Assembly: GCF_003711805.1 (NCBI RefSeq)
Contig: NZ_QXCP01000006.1
Span: 333,047 to 397,046, forward strand
From: Brachybacterium sp. EE-P12
GTDB taxonomy: Bacteria > Actinomycetota > Actinomycetes > Actinomycetales > Dermabacteraceae
Length of the DNA: 64,000 nucleotides
Direction: 5' to 3'
Under the pieces are notes generated by a model, which made no database searches, had not been told where the DNA came from, and saw only the letters and a program-made list of their open reading frames with translations. A program made the position numbers and the translations under genes. Positions 1-9,508 of this stretch are shown one piece after another. How positions within the stretch are numbered: the first letter of the stretch is position 1; the number at the start of each line of letters is the position of its first letter.

Positions 1-2
1 GT

Positions 3-176
3 CAGGAGGTCACGCCCGGAGAGCCGATCGCCCGCTGCGGGAACTCGGGCAACAGCACCGAACCGCATCTGCATCTGCAGGCCATGACCGCTGCAGAGCC
101 CCGGTCCGCCCGGCCGGTCGCGTTCACCTTTCCCGGCGGGCTGCCACGCAACGGCACCGTGGTGCAGGTGCAGTGA
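3..176 (+). CDS. M23-family peptidase, C-terminal fragment (5' end outside window)
   Basis: An open frame enters from the left edge and stops at TGA 174-176. The visible 57 residues contain GEPIARCGNSGNSTEPHLHLQ-like sequence; the GNSGNST turn followed by the HLH triplet is the zinc-binding end of LytM/M23 endopeptidases, which cleave peptide cross-links in peptidoglycan. The first catalytic motif and any signal peptide lie upstream of the window, so length and export cannot be judged. Identification rests on this one motif, which is quite specific. The gene is separated from lepA by about 125 bases with no obvious terminator hairpin. Confidence 0.8.
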   Translation, partial: QEVTPGEPIARCGNSGNSTEPHLHLQAMTAAEPRSARPVAFTFPGGLPRNGTVVQVQ

Positions 177-300
177 CTGCCGCCGTGTGACGTCCGCCGG
201 AGGTGCCGGGACGAGGGCGGTCCGCCGGCGTGATGCGTGAGACCATGGGTCGATGCCCGGCGTGCGCTCGCGCGCCCGGCTCCCATCGACGAGAGGACGA

Positions 301-2184
301 ATGCCGGTGACTCCGAGGATCGCTGCCGATGAGGCCCTGGACATCCAGCCCGCATCGACGCCCCAGGAGCGGCTGCGCAACTTCTGCATCATCGCGCACA
401 TCGACCACGGCAAGTCCACCCTCGCCGACCGGATGCTGCAGATCACCGGCATCGTCGAGGAGCGGGCGATGCGCGCCCAGTACCTCGACCGCATGGACAT
501 CGAGCGCGAGCGCGGCATCACCGTGAAGAGCCAGGCCGTGCGCATGCCCTGGCAGGTCGACGGCGTGGACTACGCCCTGAACATGATCGACACCCCCGGG
601 CACGTGGACTTCACCTACGAGGTCTCCCGCTCCCTCGCCGCCTGCGAGGGCGCGATCCTGCTGGTCGACGCCGCCCAGGGCATCGAGGCGCAGACGCTCG
701 CGAACCTGTACCTCGCGATGGAGCACGACCTCACCATCATCCCGGTGCTGAACAAGATCGACCTGCCGGGCGCGGAGCCCGAGAAGTACGCGGCCGAGAT
801 CGGCCAGCTCGTCGGCGTGGACCCCGAGGAGGTGCTGCGCGTCTCCGGGAAGACAGGCGTGGGCGTGCCCGAGCTGCTCGACCACGTGGTGCGCACCCTC
901 CCCGCCCCCGAGGGGCAGGTCGAGGCGCCCTGCCGTGCGATGATCTTCGACTCCGTCTACGACACCTATCGCGGCGTGGTCACCTACGTCCGCGTGGTCG
1001 ACGGGTTCCTGAGGTCCCGCGACCGGATCGACATGATGTCCACCGGCGCCCACCACGAGCTGCTCGAGATCGGGGTGAGCTCCCCGGAGCCGCACCCCAC
1101 CCAGGGGATCGGCCCCGGCGAGGTCGGCTACCTCATCACCGGCGTGAAGGACGTGCGCCAGTCCAAGGTGGGCGACACGATCACCACCTCCGTGCGCGGG
1201 GCCGAGGAGCCGCTGGCGGGCTACGCCGACCCCAAGCCGATGGTGTACTCCGGCCTGTTCCCGATCGACGGCTCGGACTACCCGATCCTGCGCGACGCCC
1301 TGGACAAGCTCAAGCTCAACGACGCGGCTCTCGTGTACGAGCCGGAGACCTCGACCGCCCTCGGCTTCGGGTTCCGCGTCGGCTTCCTGGGGCTGCTGCA
1401 CCTGGAGATCGTCCGCGAGCGGCTCGAGCGCGAGTTCGACCTCGACCTCATCTCCACCGCCCCGTCCGTCGTCTACGACGTGGTGATGGAGGACGGCACC
1501 GAGGTCGAGGTGCTGAACCCTTCCGACTTCCCCGAGGGGAAGGTCCACTCGATCGCCGAGCCCGTCGCCCGCGCCACCATCCTCGTTCCCAGCGAGTTCA
1601 TCGGCGCGGTCATGGAGCTGTGCCAGTCCAAGCGCGGGAACCTCGGCGGCATGGACTACCTCAGCGAGGACCGCGTCGAGCTGCGCTACACGCTGCCGCT
1701 GGCGGAGATCGTCTTCGACTTCTTCGATCAGCTGAAGTCGAAGACCCGCGGCTACGCCTCCCTCGACTACGACGTCTCCGGCAGCCAGACCGCCGATCTC
1801 GTCAAGGTCGACATCCTCCTGCAGGGCGAGCCGGTCGACGCGTTCAGCGCGATCGTCCACCGCGACAAGGCCTACTCCTACGGCGTCGACATGTCCGGCA
1901 AGCTCAAGAACCTCATCCCGCGCCAGCAGTTCGAGGTCCCGATCCAGGCCGCGATCGGCTCGCGCATCATCGCCCGCGAGAACATCCGCGCCATGCGCAA
2001 GGACGTGCTCTCGAAGTGCTACGGCGGCGACATCTCCCGCAAGCGCAAGCTGCTGGAGAAGCAGAAGGAGGGCAAGAAGCGCATGAAGAACATCGGCTCC
2101 GTCGAGGTGCCGCAGGAGGCGTTCATCGCCGCGCTCTCCTCCGACGCCGCCGAGCCCTCGAAGGACGAGAAGAAGAAGAAGTGA
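301..2184 (+). CDS. lepA: Elongation factor 4 (LepA), ribosome back-translocating GTPase
   Basis: 627 residues, the usual LepA length. The G-domain begins early with P-loop AHIDHGKST near residue 32, then DTPGHVDF near 97 and NKID near 151, followed by the EF-Tu-like domain 2, the EF-G-like domains and the LepA C-terminal domain ending in a basic, lysine-rich tail. EF4 binds ribosomes and remodels stalled or mistranslocated complexes. ATG 301 is chosen because a GAGAGGA ribosome site lies five bases before it; an in-frame ATG at 253 lacks one. The stop overlaps the GTG of the next gene, so lepA, the MOSC gene and hemW probably form one operon. Confidence 0.97.
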   Translation: MPVTPRIAADEALDIQPASTPQERLRNFCIIAHIDHGKSTLADRMLQITGIVEERAMRAQYLDRMDIERERGITVKSQAVRMPWQVDGVDYALNMIDTPGHVDFTYEVSRSLAACEGAILLVDAAQGIEAQTLANLYLAMEHDLTIIPVLNKIDLPGAEPEKYAAEIGQLVGVDPEEVLRVSGKTGVGVPELLDHVVRTLPAPEGQVEAPCRAMIFDSVYDTYRGVVTYVRVVDGFLRSRDRIDMMSTGAHHELLEIGVSSPEPHPTQGIGPGEVGYLITGVKDVRQSKVGDTITTSVRGAEEPLAGYADPKPMVYSGLFPIDGSDYPILRDALDKLKLNDAALVYEPETSTALGFGFRVGFLGLLHLEIVRERLEREFDLDLISTAPSVVYDVVMEDGTEVEVLNPSDFPEGKVHSIAEPVARATILVPSEFIGAVMELCQSKRGNLGGMDYLSEDRVELRYTLPLAEIVFDFFDQLKSKTRGYASLDYDVSGSQTADLVKVDILLQGEPVDAFSAIVHRDKAYSYGVDMSGKLKNLIPRQQFEVPIQAAIGSRIIARENIRAMRKDVLSKCYGGDISRKRKLLEKQKEGKKRMKNIGSVEVPQEAFIAALSSDAAEPSKDEKKKK

Positions 2185-2966
2185 GCACCCCGCCCGGTCC
2201 CCTGCCCGAGTCGGCGCCGCGTCGCCTGGACCCGCTCGAGGTCGCGCTCGAGCCGGGAGGGGGACGTCTCGGCGCCGTGTGCACCGTCGCCCAGCTCTTC
2301 GAGGTGCGCGAGCGCTCCCTCATGAGCGGCATCGACAAGCGCCCGGCCGACGGGCCCGTCACCCTGCTCACCCACGGCGTGCTCGGTGACGTCCAGGGCG
2401 ATCGCGAGCACCACGGGGGGATCTTCAAGGCCGTCTACGCCTACTCGCGCGAGGTGCGCGAGGCTTACGCCGCCGCGCTCGGCAGCGAGCTGCCCGACGG
2501 GTTCTTCGGCGAGAACCTCGTCACCGTCGGCCAGGACACCGACCATGCCGTGATCGGGGAGCGCTGGCGGATCGGTGGCGCCGAGCTCGAGGCGACCTGC
2601 CCCCGCAACCCCTGCGGCACCTTCGCCGCCTGGATGGGGGACCGGCGCTGGGGCCGCGCCTTCACCGAGCAGGGACGAGCCGGCGCCTACTTCCGCGTGC
2701 GCGTCGAGGGCGAGGTGCGCGCCGGGGACACGATCGAGGTGCTCGAGCGTCCCGAGCACGGCGTGACCATCGCCGACGCCTTCGTCGGCCTGGACGCCGC
2801 GCAGGCCGGCGCGCTGCTGGACTGGGCCGAGGAGAGCGGCACCGTGCTGTACGACAGCCTCGCCGGCGCGGCGCTGCGGGTCCTCTCCCGCGGCGGCCAG
2901 GAGCGGGACTTCCCGGACCGGCTGCGCTCCACCGGCCGAGGGCTCGGGCTCGGCATGGGGCTGTGA
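2181..2966 (+). CDS. MOSC domain protein, YiiM-like
   Basis: 261 residues starting at a GTG that overlaps the lepA stop codon (GTGA), which indicates translational coupling. The central region with [27 protein letters not shown] and a cysteine in [10 protein letters not shown] matches the MOSC fold of the YiiM family, whose members bind molybdenum cofactor through a conserved cysteine and detoxify N-hydroxylated bases or move the cofactor. No iron-sulfur or flavin domain is fused to it. The specific substrate cannot be read from the sequence. Genes of this family often sit alone, so the link to lepA and hemW may be only transcriptional. Confidence 0.85.
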   Translation: MSTPPGPLPESAPRRLDPLEVALEPGGGRLGAVCTVAQLFEVRERSLMSGIDKRPADGPVTLLTHGVLGDVQGDREHHGGIFKAVYAYSREVREAYAAALGSELPDGFFGENLVTVGQDTDHAVIGERWRIGGAELEATCPRNPCGTFAAWMGDRRWGRAFTEQGRAGAYFRVRVEGEVRAGDTIEVLERPEHGVTIADAFVGLDAAQAGALLDWAEESGTVLYDSLAGAALRVLSRGGQERDFPDRLRSTGRGLGLGMGL

Positions 2967-2970
2967 CCGC

Positions 2971-4119
2971 ATGACGGCGCTCTCCGCCTACATCCACGTC
3001 CCCTTCTGCGCCGTGCGCTGCGGGTACTGCGACTTCAACACCTACACCAACGCCGAGCTCGGCGGCGGCGGGTCCCAGGCCGAGTACGCGGACAACGCCA
3101 TGGCGGAGATGGACCTGACCCTCGCCGCGGACCGCGCGGCCGGGTACGAGTACGTGGAGATCTCGACCGTCTTCTTCGGCGGCGGCACGCCGACGCTGCT
3201 GCCCGCCGACGACCTGGTCCGGATGCTCGACCACCTCCGCTCCCTGGTCCCGCTCGCCCCCGGCGCCGAGGTCACCACCGAGGCGAACCCCGACTCGGTC
3301 ACCCGCGCCTCGCTCTCGCGCCTGGCCGACGGCGGGATCACACGCGTCTCGATCGGCATGCAGTCCGCGGTCCCGTCGGTGCTCGCGACCCTGGACCGCA
3401 CCCACGACCCCGAGCGGGTGCCGCAGGTGGTGCAGTGGGCGAAGGAGGCCGGGCTCCAGGTGAGCCTGGACCTGATCTACGGCACGCCGGGGGAGACCCT
3501 CGCCGATGTCGAGACCTCCGTGCGCGCGGCCCTGGCCTGCGAGGTCGACCACCTCTCCGCCTACTCCCTGATCATCGAGGGCAACACTGCCATGGCTCGG
3601 CAGCTGCGCCGCGGCGAGCTCGAGGCCCCCGACCCCGACGACATGGCCGACAAGTACGAGCTGGTCGACGACCTCGCCGCCGCGGCGGGCCTGTCCTGGT
3701 ACGAGGTCTCGAACTGGGCCCGCACCCCCGAGCACCGCTCCCGCCACAACCTCGCCTACTGGCGCGGCGGGGACTGGTGGGGGATCGGCCCCGGCGCGCA
3801 CCGCCACCGCGACGGACTGCGCGCCTGGAACGTCAAGCACCCCAGCCGCTACGCCCGCATGCTCGCCACCGGCGAGCTGCCCGTCGCCGACTCCGAGCAG
3901 GTCGCCGCCGAGGACAGGCTCGTCGAGCGGATCATGCTCGAGCTGCGCATCGCCGACGGTCTCTCCGTCGACGTGGTCCCCGCCGAGCGCCGCGACATGC
4001 TCGCGATCCACCGCGACCGCGGTCACCTCGACCCCGAGGCGCTGACGGCAGGACGCGCTGTGCTCACCCGTGAGGGCCGGCTGCTGGCCGACGCGGTGAT
4101 CCGTGACCTCGTGCCCTGA
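2971..4119 (+). CDS. hemW: Radical SAM heme chaperone HemW (coproporphyrinogen oxidase-like)
   Basis: 382 residues. The N-terminus carries the radical-SAM cluster motif CAVRCGYCDF (CxxxCxxC, residues about 12-19), followed by FFGGGTPT and the SAM-binding stretch, and ends with a HemN-type C-terminal domain (WWGIGPGAH, then a winged-helix segment). HemW proteins have the CxxxCxxC form and pass heme to apo-proteins; true HemN has an extra cysteine that is not seen here. The ATG lies four bases after the MOSC stop, and a long perfect hairpin follows, so this is the last gene of the lepA operon. It is often found next to lepA and hrcA in actinobacteria. Confidence 0.93.
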   Translation: MTALSAYIHVPFCAVRCGYCDFNTYTNAELGGGGSQAEYADNAMAEMDLTLAADRAAGYEYVEISTVFFGGGTPTLLPADDLVRMLDHLRSLVPLAPGAEVTTEANPDSVTRASLSRLADGGITRVSIGMQSAVPSVLATLDRTHDPERVPQVVQWAKEAGLQVSLDLIYGTPGETLADVETSVRAALACEVDHLSAYSLIIEGNTAMARQLRRGELEAPDPDDMADKYELVDDLAAAAGLSWYEVSNWARTPEHRSRHNLAYWRGGDWWGIGPGAHRHRDGLRAWNVKHPSRYARMLATGELPVADSEQVAAEDRLVERIMLELRIADGLSVDVVPAERRDMLAIHRDRGHLDPEALTAGRAVLTREGRLLADAVIRDLVP

Positions 4120-4132
4120 GCCCCGCAGACAT

Positions 4133-4171
4133 GCAGGAGCCCCGGGATCGAGAGGATCCCGGGGCTCCTGC
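4133..4171. terminator. Bidirectional terminator between hemW and the DUF4870 gene
   Basis: A perfect 17-bp inverted repeat (4133-4149 and 4155-4171) encloses the five-base loop GAGAG. It sits in the 89-base gap between two convergent stop codons, so it can end transcription from both sides. There is no long T tract, as is common in high-GC genomes. Confidence 0.85.
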
Positions 4172-4208
4172 GCGGTGGCGGCCTCGTGGGCTCAGCCGGC
4201 GAGGCGGG

Positions 4209-5099
4209 TCACTTCACGAGGCGGATGTTGATCGGGTAGTTCCACCACTCGCCCTGGTTGGCCTTCACCGCGCCGATGATGGCGAAGATGATGTGCAGCA
4301 GCGCCGGCACGCCGATGAGGACGAAGAGCACGGACCCAATGCCGAAGGTGATGATCGTGATGATGCCGAAGACGATGCCGAGCACGATCTCGGCGATCAC
4401 CGTCGCGATCGCCGCGTTCAGCGACTCCGCCGCGTTGTAGCGGACGAAGCGGTCGCGGTCCTTGTAGACCAGGAAGATGATCAGCGGCCCGAGCCAGCCG
4501 AGGAAGCCGGCACCGATCACGTAGCCCACGATCGCCGAGAGCTGCGCGAACATCGCCCACAGCCGGGAGTCGGAATCGGTGGTGGGCTGACCGGTCAGCG
4601 GGCCGTCGAAGACTCCCTTGACATGGGCGGGGGGCTGGGAGAGGGGCATGGTTCCTCCGGGGACGGTCTGGGCCTGGGGGGCCGGGTACGGGGTGGGATG
4701 CTGCGGGGAGCCCGACGGCTGCTGCGCGGCGGGCTGCTGGCCGTAGGGCTGCTGCTCATGCGGTGGCTGCTCGTGCGGAGGTCGGCCGTGGGGCGGCGGC
4801 GTCGCCGACGAGCCGGGAGCGACCGGCGTCGCCCCCGCAGGTGCGGCGTAGGGGTCGTAGGGGTGCTGTGCGGGATCCGAGGTGGGACTGCCCGGCTCGC
4901 TGGGCGCATAGGGGTCCGGGGCGTCGACGTCGAGGAGCTCCGAGGTCGTGGATGCGGTGTGCTCGGGATGCTCTGCCTGCTCGGGCTGCTCCGACGGCAC
5001 TGCCGGCGCGGACTGCTCGGGCTGTTCGGTCTGCGGGGCCGGGGCGGGCGTGCCGGGGGCGGCGCCGAACGGATCGTGCGGGTGCGGAGTCTGGCTCAT
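4209..5099 (-). CDS. DUF4870 membrane protein with long proline/glutamine-rich N-terminus
   Basis: 296 residues. Roughly the first 185 are disordered, rich in Pro, Gln, Ser and acidic residues, with repeated PYGQQP/PHEQQP-like words. The last 110 residues hold three hydrophobic segments with the DUF4870 signature (WAMFAQLSAI, LIIFLVYKDRDRFVRYNA, NQGEWWNYP). DUF4870 proteins are small bacterial membrane proteins of unknown role; the disordered tail probably lies in the cytoplasm. ATG 5099 is preferred over an upstream in-frame ATG at 5171 because GAGGA precedes it. The gene is monocistronic and convergent with hemW. Confidence 0.85.
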   Translation of the reverse strand: MSQTPHPHDPFGAAPGTPAPAPQTEQPEQSAPAVPSEQPEQAEHPEHTASTTSELLDVDAPDPYAPSEPGSPTSDPAQHPYDPYAAPAGATPVAPGSSATPPPHGRPPHEQPPHEQQPYGQQPAAQQPSGSPQHPTPYPAPQAQTVPGGTMPLSQPPAHVKGVFDGPLTGQPTTDSDSRLWAMFAQLSAIVGYVIGAGFLGWLGPLIIFLVYKDRDRFVRYNAAESLNAAIATVIAEIVLGIVFGIITIITFGIGSVLFVLIGVPALLHIIFAIIGAVKANQGEWWNYPINIRLVK

Positions 5100-5229
5100 G
5101 GTTCCTCGTGTCCTCTCGGGCCGACGCCGGGCCGGCCCCTCGGGTGATGGATTCACCCTAACGACGGTCATCGGGCGTGGTCAGCGCGGCCCGCCACCGG
5201 ATCCGACGGGGGATATCCCCCGGGGCGCA

Positions 5230-6126
5230 TCAGCCCTGCTCGACGGTCACGAAGTCGATGAGCTCCTCGATGCGGCCCGAGAGGGTCGGTTCGACGTCGG
5301 CGTAGGAGCGCACCGTGGAGAGGATCCGCTTCCAGCCCAACCCGATGTCGGCCTTGTCCTGATGGGGCCAGCCGAGCGCAGCGAGCGTGCCCACCTTGAT
5401 GTCCGTGCCCTTGGGGATGTGCGGCCACTCCCGCAGGCCGACGCGGGCGGGCTTGACGGCCTGCCACACGTCCACGTACGGATGGCCGAGCACGGTGACG
5501 TTCCCGCGCGCGCCGGGCAGGGCCATCACCTCGGCGGCGATGCGGGACTCCTTCGAGCCCTTCACGAGATGGTCGACGAGGATGCCGAGCCTCCGGCCGG
5601 GGGAGGGGCCGAACTCCGCCACGCGCTCGGCGAGGTTGTCGGCGCCCTCGAGCTGCTCGACGACGATCCCCTCGATCCGCAGGTCGTGGCCCCACACCTT
5701 CTGCACGAGCTCCGCATCGTGGGTGCCCTCGACCCAGATCCGGGAAGCGCGGGCGGTGCGCGCCTTCGCCCCCTCGACGTACACCGAGCCGGAGGCGGAG
5801 CGCTTGCGGACGGGCGCCTGCTGCGCCGCCTGCGGGCGGGTGAGCACGACGGGCTTCCCGTCGATCATGAAGCCCGGCCCGAGCGGGAAGGTGCGGCGTC
5901 GGCCGCGACCGTCCTCGAGCTCGACGATCAGCTCCCCGGCCGTCTTCTCCACGCGCGTGACCGCGCCGGTGAAACCGGTCGAGGCCTCCTCCACCACGAG
6001 ATCCCGCTGTGCGGGGACCTCCCGTGCGACGGGGCGCCGGCGGTGATGGGCGGGCGGGCCGGAGGAGAGCACGTCGGAGCCGTAGCGGTCGGGGAAGCGA
6101 GCAGACGGTGTGGACACGGCGGACAC
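5230..6126 (-). CDS. DUF3097 family protein, actinobacterial conserved
   Basis: About 298 residues if translation starts at GTG 6126 (GTG 6117 is an alternative; neither has a good ribosome site, so leaderless translation is possible). Recognisable segments are YGSDVL near the N-terminus, RIWVEGTHDAELVQKVWG, GILVDHLVKGSKESRIA and the C-terminal WKRILSTVRSYADVEPTL. The middle part resembles a Toprim-like nucleotide-binding fold (E..D/DH..K pattern), but no activity is established for the family. It is divergent from hrcA and the two genes share a 126-base promoter region containing the CIRCE element, so HrcA might also affect this gene. Confidence 0.85.
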   Translation of the reverse strand: MSAVSTPSARFPDRYGSDVLSSGPPAHHRRRPVAREVPAQRDLVVEEASTGFTGAVTRVEKTAGELIVELEDGRGRRRTFPLGPGFMIDGKPVVLTRPQAAQQAPVRKRSASGSVYVEGAKARTARASRIWVEGTHDAELVQKVWGHDLRIEGIVVEQLEGADNLAERVAEFGPSPGRRLGILVDHLVKGSKESRIAAEVMALPGARGNVTVLGHPYVDVWQAVKPARVGLREWPHIPKGTDIKVGTLAALGWPHQDKADIGLGWKRILSTVRSYADVEPTLSGRIEELIDFVTVEQG

Positions 6127-6178
6127 TGTAATGCCGTGGCGAACGCCTCCCTGCGGGGCACGCCGCGGACGCGTACGA

Positions 6179-6205
6179 TTGGCACTTGGCATGGGAGAGT
6201 GCCAG
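6179..6205 (+). promoter_or_regulatory. CIRCE operator (HrcA binding site)
   Basis: TTGGCACTT, nine spacer bases, then GAGTGCCAG. This matches the CIRCE consensus TTAGCACTC-N9-GAGTGCTAA in both arms and has exactly the conserved nine-base spacing. A TACGAT hexamer at 6174-6179 could be the -10 box, which would put the operator over the transcription start. It lies 47 bases before hrcA, so HrcA probably represses its own hrcA-dnaJ operon until heat shock. Confidence 0.88.
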
Positions 6206-6252
6206 GTGCCGGGCGGCCCCGGCACACGATCACGCGGCAGGAGGTGAACGAC

Positions 6253-7254
6253 ATGGACGACCGCAAGCTCCAGATCCTCGGAGCCATCGTCGAGGACTAC
6301 GTCTCCACCCGCGAGCCCGTCGGCTCGAAGTCGCTCCTGGAGCGTCACGAGCTGGGCGTCTCCGCGGCGACCGTCCGCAACGACATGTCCGTCCTCGAGG
6401 AGGAGGGGCTGATCCACCAGCCCCACACCTCCGCCGGCCGCGTCCCCACGGACAAGGGCTATCGCGCCTTCGTCGACCACGTCGCGACCGTGAAGCCGCT
6501 CTCTCCCGCCGAGAAGCGCGCCATCCGCAGCCTGCTCGAGGACGCGGGCGACGTCGAGGAGCTCCTGGCCCGCACCGTGCGCCTGCTCGCCCAGCTCACC
6601 CAGCAGGTCGCAATGGTGCAGTACCCGGCCCGGCGGCAGGCCCGCATCCGCCACGTCGAGCTCGTGAAGGTCGCCGACTCGCTGCTGCTGGTCGTGCTGA
6701 TCACCGAGTCCGGCCGCGTGGACCAGCGCACCGTGCCGGTGATCGCCGGCCGCCCCGCCGAGTACTACGCGGTGCTGCGCGACCAGCTGAACCGGGCCGT
6801 CGCGGGGCGCGAGGTCACCGATCTCGCCGCACCCCTGACCGACTTCCTCGAGACGCTCCCGGTGCCCGAGCGGCCCGCCGCCGCCGAGGTCGCCGAGTCC
6901 CTCGCGGCCCTCGCGGCGACCCGCGCCGAGGACCGCATCATGATGGCGGGCACCGCGAACATCGCCCGCTCCGCCCAGGACTTCGCCCGCGACGTCGAAC
7001 CACTGCTGGACGTGCTCGAGGAGCAGCTGGTGCTGCTGCGTCTGTTCACCGAGATGCACGTCTCCCCGGGCGACGTCCAGGTGCGCATCGGCTCCGAGCT
7101 GCACGAGCGGGCGCTGCACCAGGCCGCGCTCGTCGGCGCGGGCTACGGCGCCGGCTCGCATCTGGCGATCCTCGGCCCCAGCCGGATGGACTACGCCGCC
7201 GGCATCTCGACGGTCCAGGCCATCGCCCGCTACGTCTCCCGATTCCTCGAATGA
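6253..7254 (+). CDS. hrcA: Heat-inducible transcription repressor HrcA
   Basis: 333 residues. An N-terminal winged helix (LQILGAIVEDYVSTREPVG, then VSAATVRNDM and TSAGRVPTDKGYR) is followed by the HrcA GAF-like and insert domains, ending in GPSRMDYAAG. HrcA represses chaperone operons by binding CIRCE and depends on GroEL for folding. ATG 6253 has AGGAGG eight bases upstream. A CIRCE site lies in its promoter. dnaJ follows after 72 bases and rsmE, phoH, ybeY and era come next, the standard actinobacterial arrangement. Confidence 0.96.
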   Translation: MDDRKLQILGAIVEDYVSTREPVGSKSLLERHELGVSAATVRNDMSVLEEEGLIHQPHTSAGRVPTDKGYRAFVDHVATVKPLSPAEKRAIRSLLEDAGDVEELLARTVRLLAQLTQQVAMVQYPARRQARIRHVELVKVADSLLLVVLITESGRVDQRTVPVIAGRPAEYYAVLRDQLNRAVAGREVTDLAAPLTDFLETLPVPERPAAAEVAESLAALAATRAEDRIMMAGTANIARSAQDFARDVEPLLDVLEEQLVLLRLFTEMHVSPGDVQVRIGSELHERALHQAALVGAGYGAGSHLAILGPSRMDYAAGISTVQAIARYVSRFLE

Positions 7255-7326
7255 CCGCGCCGGCGGGCCCACGCGCCCGTCGCCGGCCGTCACCGACCTC
7301 CGATCCCCTGTGAAGGACCCACGCCT

Positions 7327-8448
7327 GTGAACGACGACTACTACGAGCTGCTCGGCGTCTCCCGCGACGCCTCGACCGAGGAGATCAAGAAGGCGTACCG
7401 CAAGCTCGCCCGCACCCTCCACCCGGACGTGAACCCGGACCCGGAGGCCGCGGAGAAGTTCAAGAAGGTCTCCCAGGCGTACGAGACCCTCTCCCACGCC
7501 GACAAGCGCCGCCAGTACGACATGGGCGGCGGCCCGGGCATGGGCGGCTTCCCCGGCGGCGGCGGGGGCTTCGACTTCAACGACATCTTCGACATGTTCG
7601 CCGGCGCCTCCGGCATGCGCGGCCGCAGCCAGGGCCCCGTCCCGCGCCAGCGCCGCGGCGGCGACGTCCTGCGCCGCGTGAAGGTCGACCTGCGCGAGGT
7701 CGTCTTCGGCACCGAGCGGGAGGTCACCTTCCGCACCGCCGTGCTGTGCGAGCGCTGCTCCGGCTCCTGCTGCGAGCCCGGGACCAGCCCCACGCGCTGC
7801 ACGGCCTGCAACGGCTCCGGCCACGTCCAGCGCGTGCAGCAGTCCCTGCTCGGCCAGATGGTGACCATGGCGCCCTGCCCCACCTGCGAGGGCCACGGCG
7901 ACGTCATCGACAGCCCCTGCACCGCCTGCTCCGGCCACGGCCGCACCGCCACCGAGCGCAGCGTCACCGTGCGCATCCCCTCCGGCGTCGAGAACGGCAC
8001 CCGCATCCAGCTGCGCGGCGAGGGCGAGACCGGCGAGGCCGGCGGCCCCTCCGGAGACCTCTTCGTCGAGCTGTCGGTCAAGGACCACGAGATCTTCGAG
8101 CGCGTCGGGGACGACCTCGTCACCACCATCGCGGTGCCCATGACCACCGCCGCCCTCGGCGCGACCATCCCGCTGGACACCTTCGACGGCGAGCAGGAGC
8201 TCGACGTCCGCGCCGGCGCCCAGCCGGGCGAGGAGATCCTCCTCAAGGGCCTCGGCGTCACCCCGCTGCGCCGCGAGCGCCGCGGCGACATCCGCGTGGT
8301 CCTGGACGTGGACGTGCCCACCTCCCTCTCCGAGGAGGAGCGTGAGCTGCTCGAGAAGTTCGCGGCCCTCCGCGGCGACGAGACCACCCGGCGAAAGGGC
8401 CACAGCGGCCCCTTCGCGAAGCTCCGCGAGCGCCTCCAGAACCTCTGA
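7327..8448 (+). CDS. dnaJ: Chaperone DnaJ (DnaJ2 type)
   Basis: 373 residues from GTG 7327 with GAAGGA upstream. Order: J domain with the HPD motif (residues about 33-35), a short Gly/Phe linker containing [16 protein letters not shown], the cysteine-rich zinc domain, then two C-terminal beta domains. DnaJ stimulates the DnaK ATPase and hands over unfolded clients. The zinc domain has four CxxCxGxG repeats, but the first reads CERCSGSC: the final glycine is replaced by cysteine, giving CC in a row, while all the metal-binding cysteines remain. Its position behind hrcA marks it as the HrcA-regulated copy rather than the dnaK-operon copy. Confidence 0.96.
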   Translation: MNDDYYELLGVSRDASTEEIKKAYRKLARTLHPDVNPDPEAAEKFKKVSQAYETLSHADKRRQYDMGGGPGMGGFPGGGGGFDFNDIFDMFAGASGMRGRSQGPVPRQRRGGDVLRRVKVDLREVVFGTEREVTFRTAVLCERCSGSCCEPGTSPTRCTACNGSGHVQRVQQSLLGQMVTMAPCPTCEGHGDVIDSPCTACSGHGRTATERSVTVRIPSGVENGTRIQLRGEGETGEAGGPSGDLFVELSVKDHEIFERVGDDLVTTIAVPMTTAALGATIPLDTFDGEQELDVRAGAQPGEEILLKGLGVTPLRRERRGDIRVVLDVDVPTSLSEEERELLEKFAALRGDETTRRKGHSGPFAKLRERLQNL

Positions 8449-8467
8449 CCCGGGAGCGCCCGCCGCG

Positions 8468-9256
8468 ATGCCCAGCACCCCGCCCGGATTCCTGATCCTC
8501 GACGACGCCCTGGCCGCCGCCCGCGAGGGTGATCAGGTCACGCTCGCCGGGGACGAGGGCCGTCACGCCGCGAAGGTCGCCCGGATCGGCGTGGGGGAGC
8601 TGCTGCTGCTCACCGACTCCCCTGGCCGGCAGGTGCTCGCCGAGGTGACCGCCGCCCGCAAGGAGTCGCTGGACCTGCAGCTCCTCGCGGACCCGTCCCC
8701 GGCGGTGCAGCGCCTGCCCCGCCTCGCCCTCGTCCAGGCCCTCGCCACCGGAGGCCGCGACGAGCAGGCCGTCGAGTCCGCGACCGAGCTCGGCGTGGAC
8801 CGGATCGTGCCCTGGATCGCGAAGCGCTCCGTGTCCGTGTGGCGAGGGGAGAAGCTCGTCAAGGGCCGCGCGAAGTGGGAGGGCACCGCCCGCGCCGCCG
8901 TCAAGCAGTGTCGTCGACCCGGCATCCCGGAGGTCGATGCGCCCGTGACCACGGCCGGGCTCGTCGAGGACCTGCGCGCTCGCGCCGCGGACGGGGCGCT
9001 CGTGCTGGTGCTGGACGAGCAGGAGTCCGTCGGCCTGATGAGCATCGCCGCTGAGCTGCGCGGCGCGAGCGAGTCCGGGATCGAGGAGATCGTGGTGGTG
9101 GTCGGCCCCGAGGGTGGGATCGATCCGGCCGAGCTGGAGGCGCTGCGCGAGGTCGGTGCCCGTACCGTGCTGCTGGGCCCCGAGGTGCTGCGCTCCTCCA
9201 CCGCCGGCCCCGCAGCCCTCGCGGTGCTCAGCGCGCTCGTCGGCCGCTGGGGCTGA
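8468..9256 (+). CDS. rsmE: 16S rRNA (uracil1498-N3)-methyltransferase
   Basis: 262 residues. An N-terminal PUA-like part with the EGRHAAKVARI motif is followed by a SPOUT methyltransferase domain with the knot motifs VVVGPEGGIDPAEL and LGPEVLRSSTAGPAAL, which bind S-adenosylmethionine. RsmE methylates U1498 of 16S rRNA in the assembled 30S subunit. ATG 8468 begins the family-like protein; the ribosome site GGGAG is weak, and the gene follows dnaJ by only 19 bases, suggesting co-transcription. Nothing unusual is seen. Confidence 0.93.
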   Translation: MPSTPPGFLILDDALAAAREGDQVTLAGDEGRHAAKVARIGVGELLLLTDSPGRQVLAEVTAARKESLDLQLLADPSPAVQRLPRLALVQALATGGRDEQAVESATELGVDRIVPWIAKRSVSVWRGEKLVKGRAKWEGTARAAVKQCRRPGIPEVDAPVTTAGLVEDLRARAADGALVLVLDEQESVGLMSIAAELRGASESGIEEIVVVVGPEGGIDPAELEALREVGARTVLLGPEVLRSSTAGPAALAVLSALVGRWG

Positions 9257-9354
9257 ACACGGCCGCTCGCTCCTCCTCGACCCGCTCCCGCGCTTCCCGA
9301 CCTCGACGCGCCGCGGCCCAGGGGCCGGACACGCCGTGCCCGATACGACGAATG

Positions 9355-9500
9355 CACCGTTCTCCGGCGCCCAGGCCAGATTCCCGTGTACTCGTCGAGC
9401 ACCCATCGGCGTGTCCGGCGGTACGCGCGCGCTGAACGCGAGAACACCGATCTCCGGCGGTGCAGCCAGATATCAGTGTGCTCGGTGGGAGTGTCCGGGG
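9355..9500 (+). repeat. Two imperfect direct repeats in the rsmE-FMN reductase gap
   Basis: In a 252-base gap without genes, the block at 9355-9420 and the block at 9446-9500 share an ordered set of words: ACCG-TCTCCGGCG, then CCAGAT, then GTGT-CTCG, then GTGTCCGG. The second copy is about ten bases shorter. No open frame or clear hairpin explains them. They could be a dispersed repeat family or paired protein-binding sites near the 3' ends of the two convergent genes. Confidence 0.5.
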
Positions 9501-9508
9501 AGTCCCGC

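Noticed and set aside
124..1860. Long minus-strand frame opposite lepA and many similar frames over 300 codons across the core genes
   Set aside because: They are codon-phase shadows of high-GC genes, rich in Asp/Val/Ala/Gly repeats, without ribosome sites or recognisable domains.
6127..8478. Minus-strand frame running continuously from the DUF3097 gene through hrcA and dnaJ
   Set aside because: Only the part below 6126 matches a family; the rest is antisense to two clear genes and has the low-complexity look of a shadow frame.
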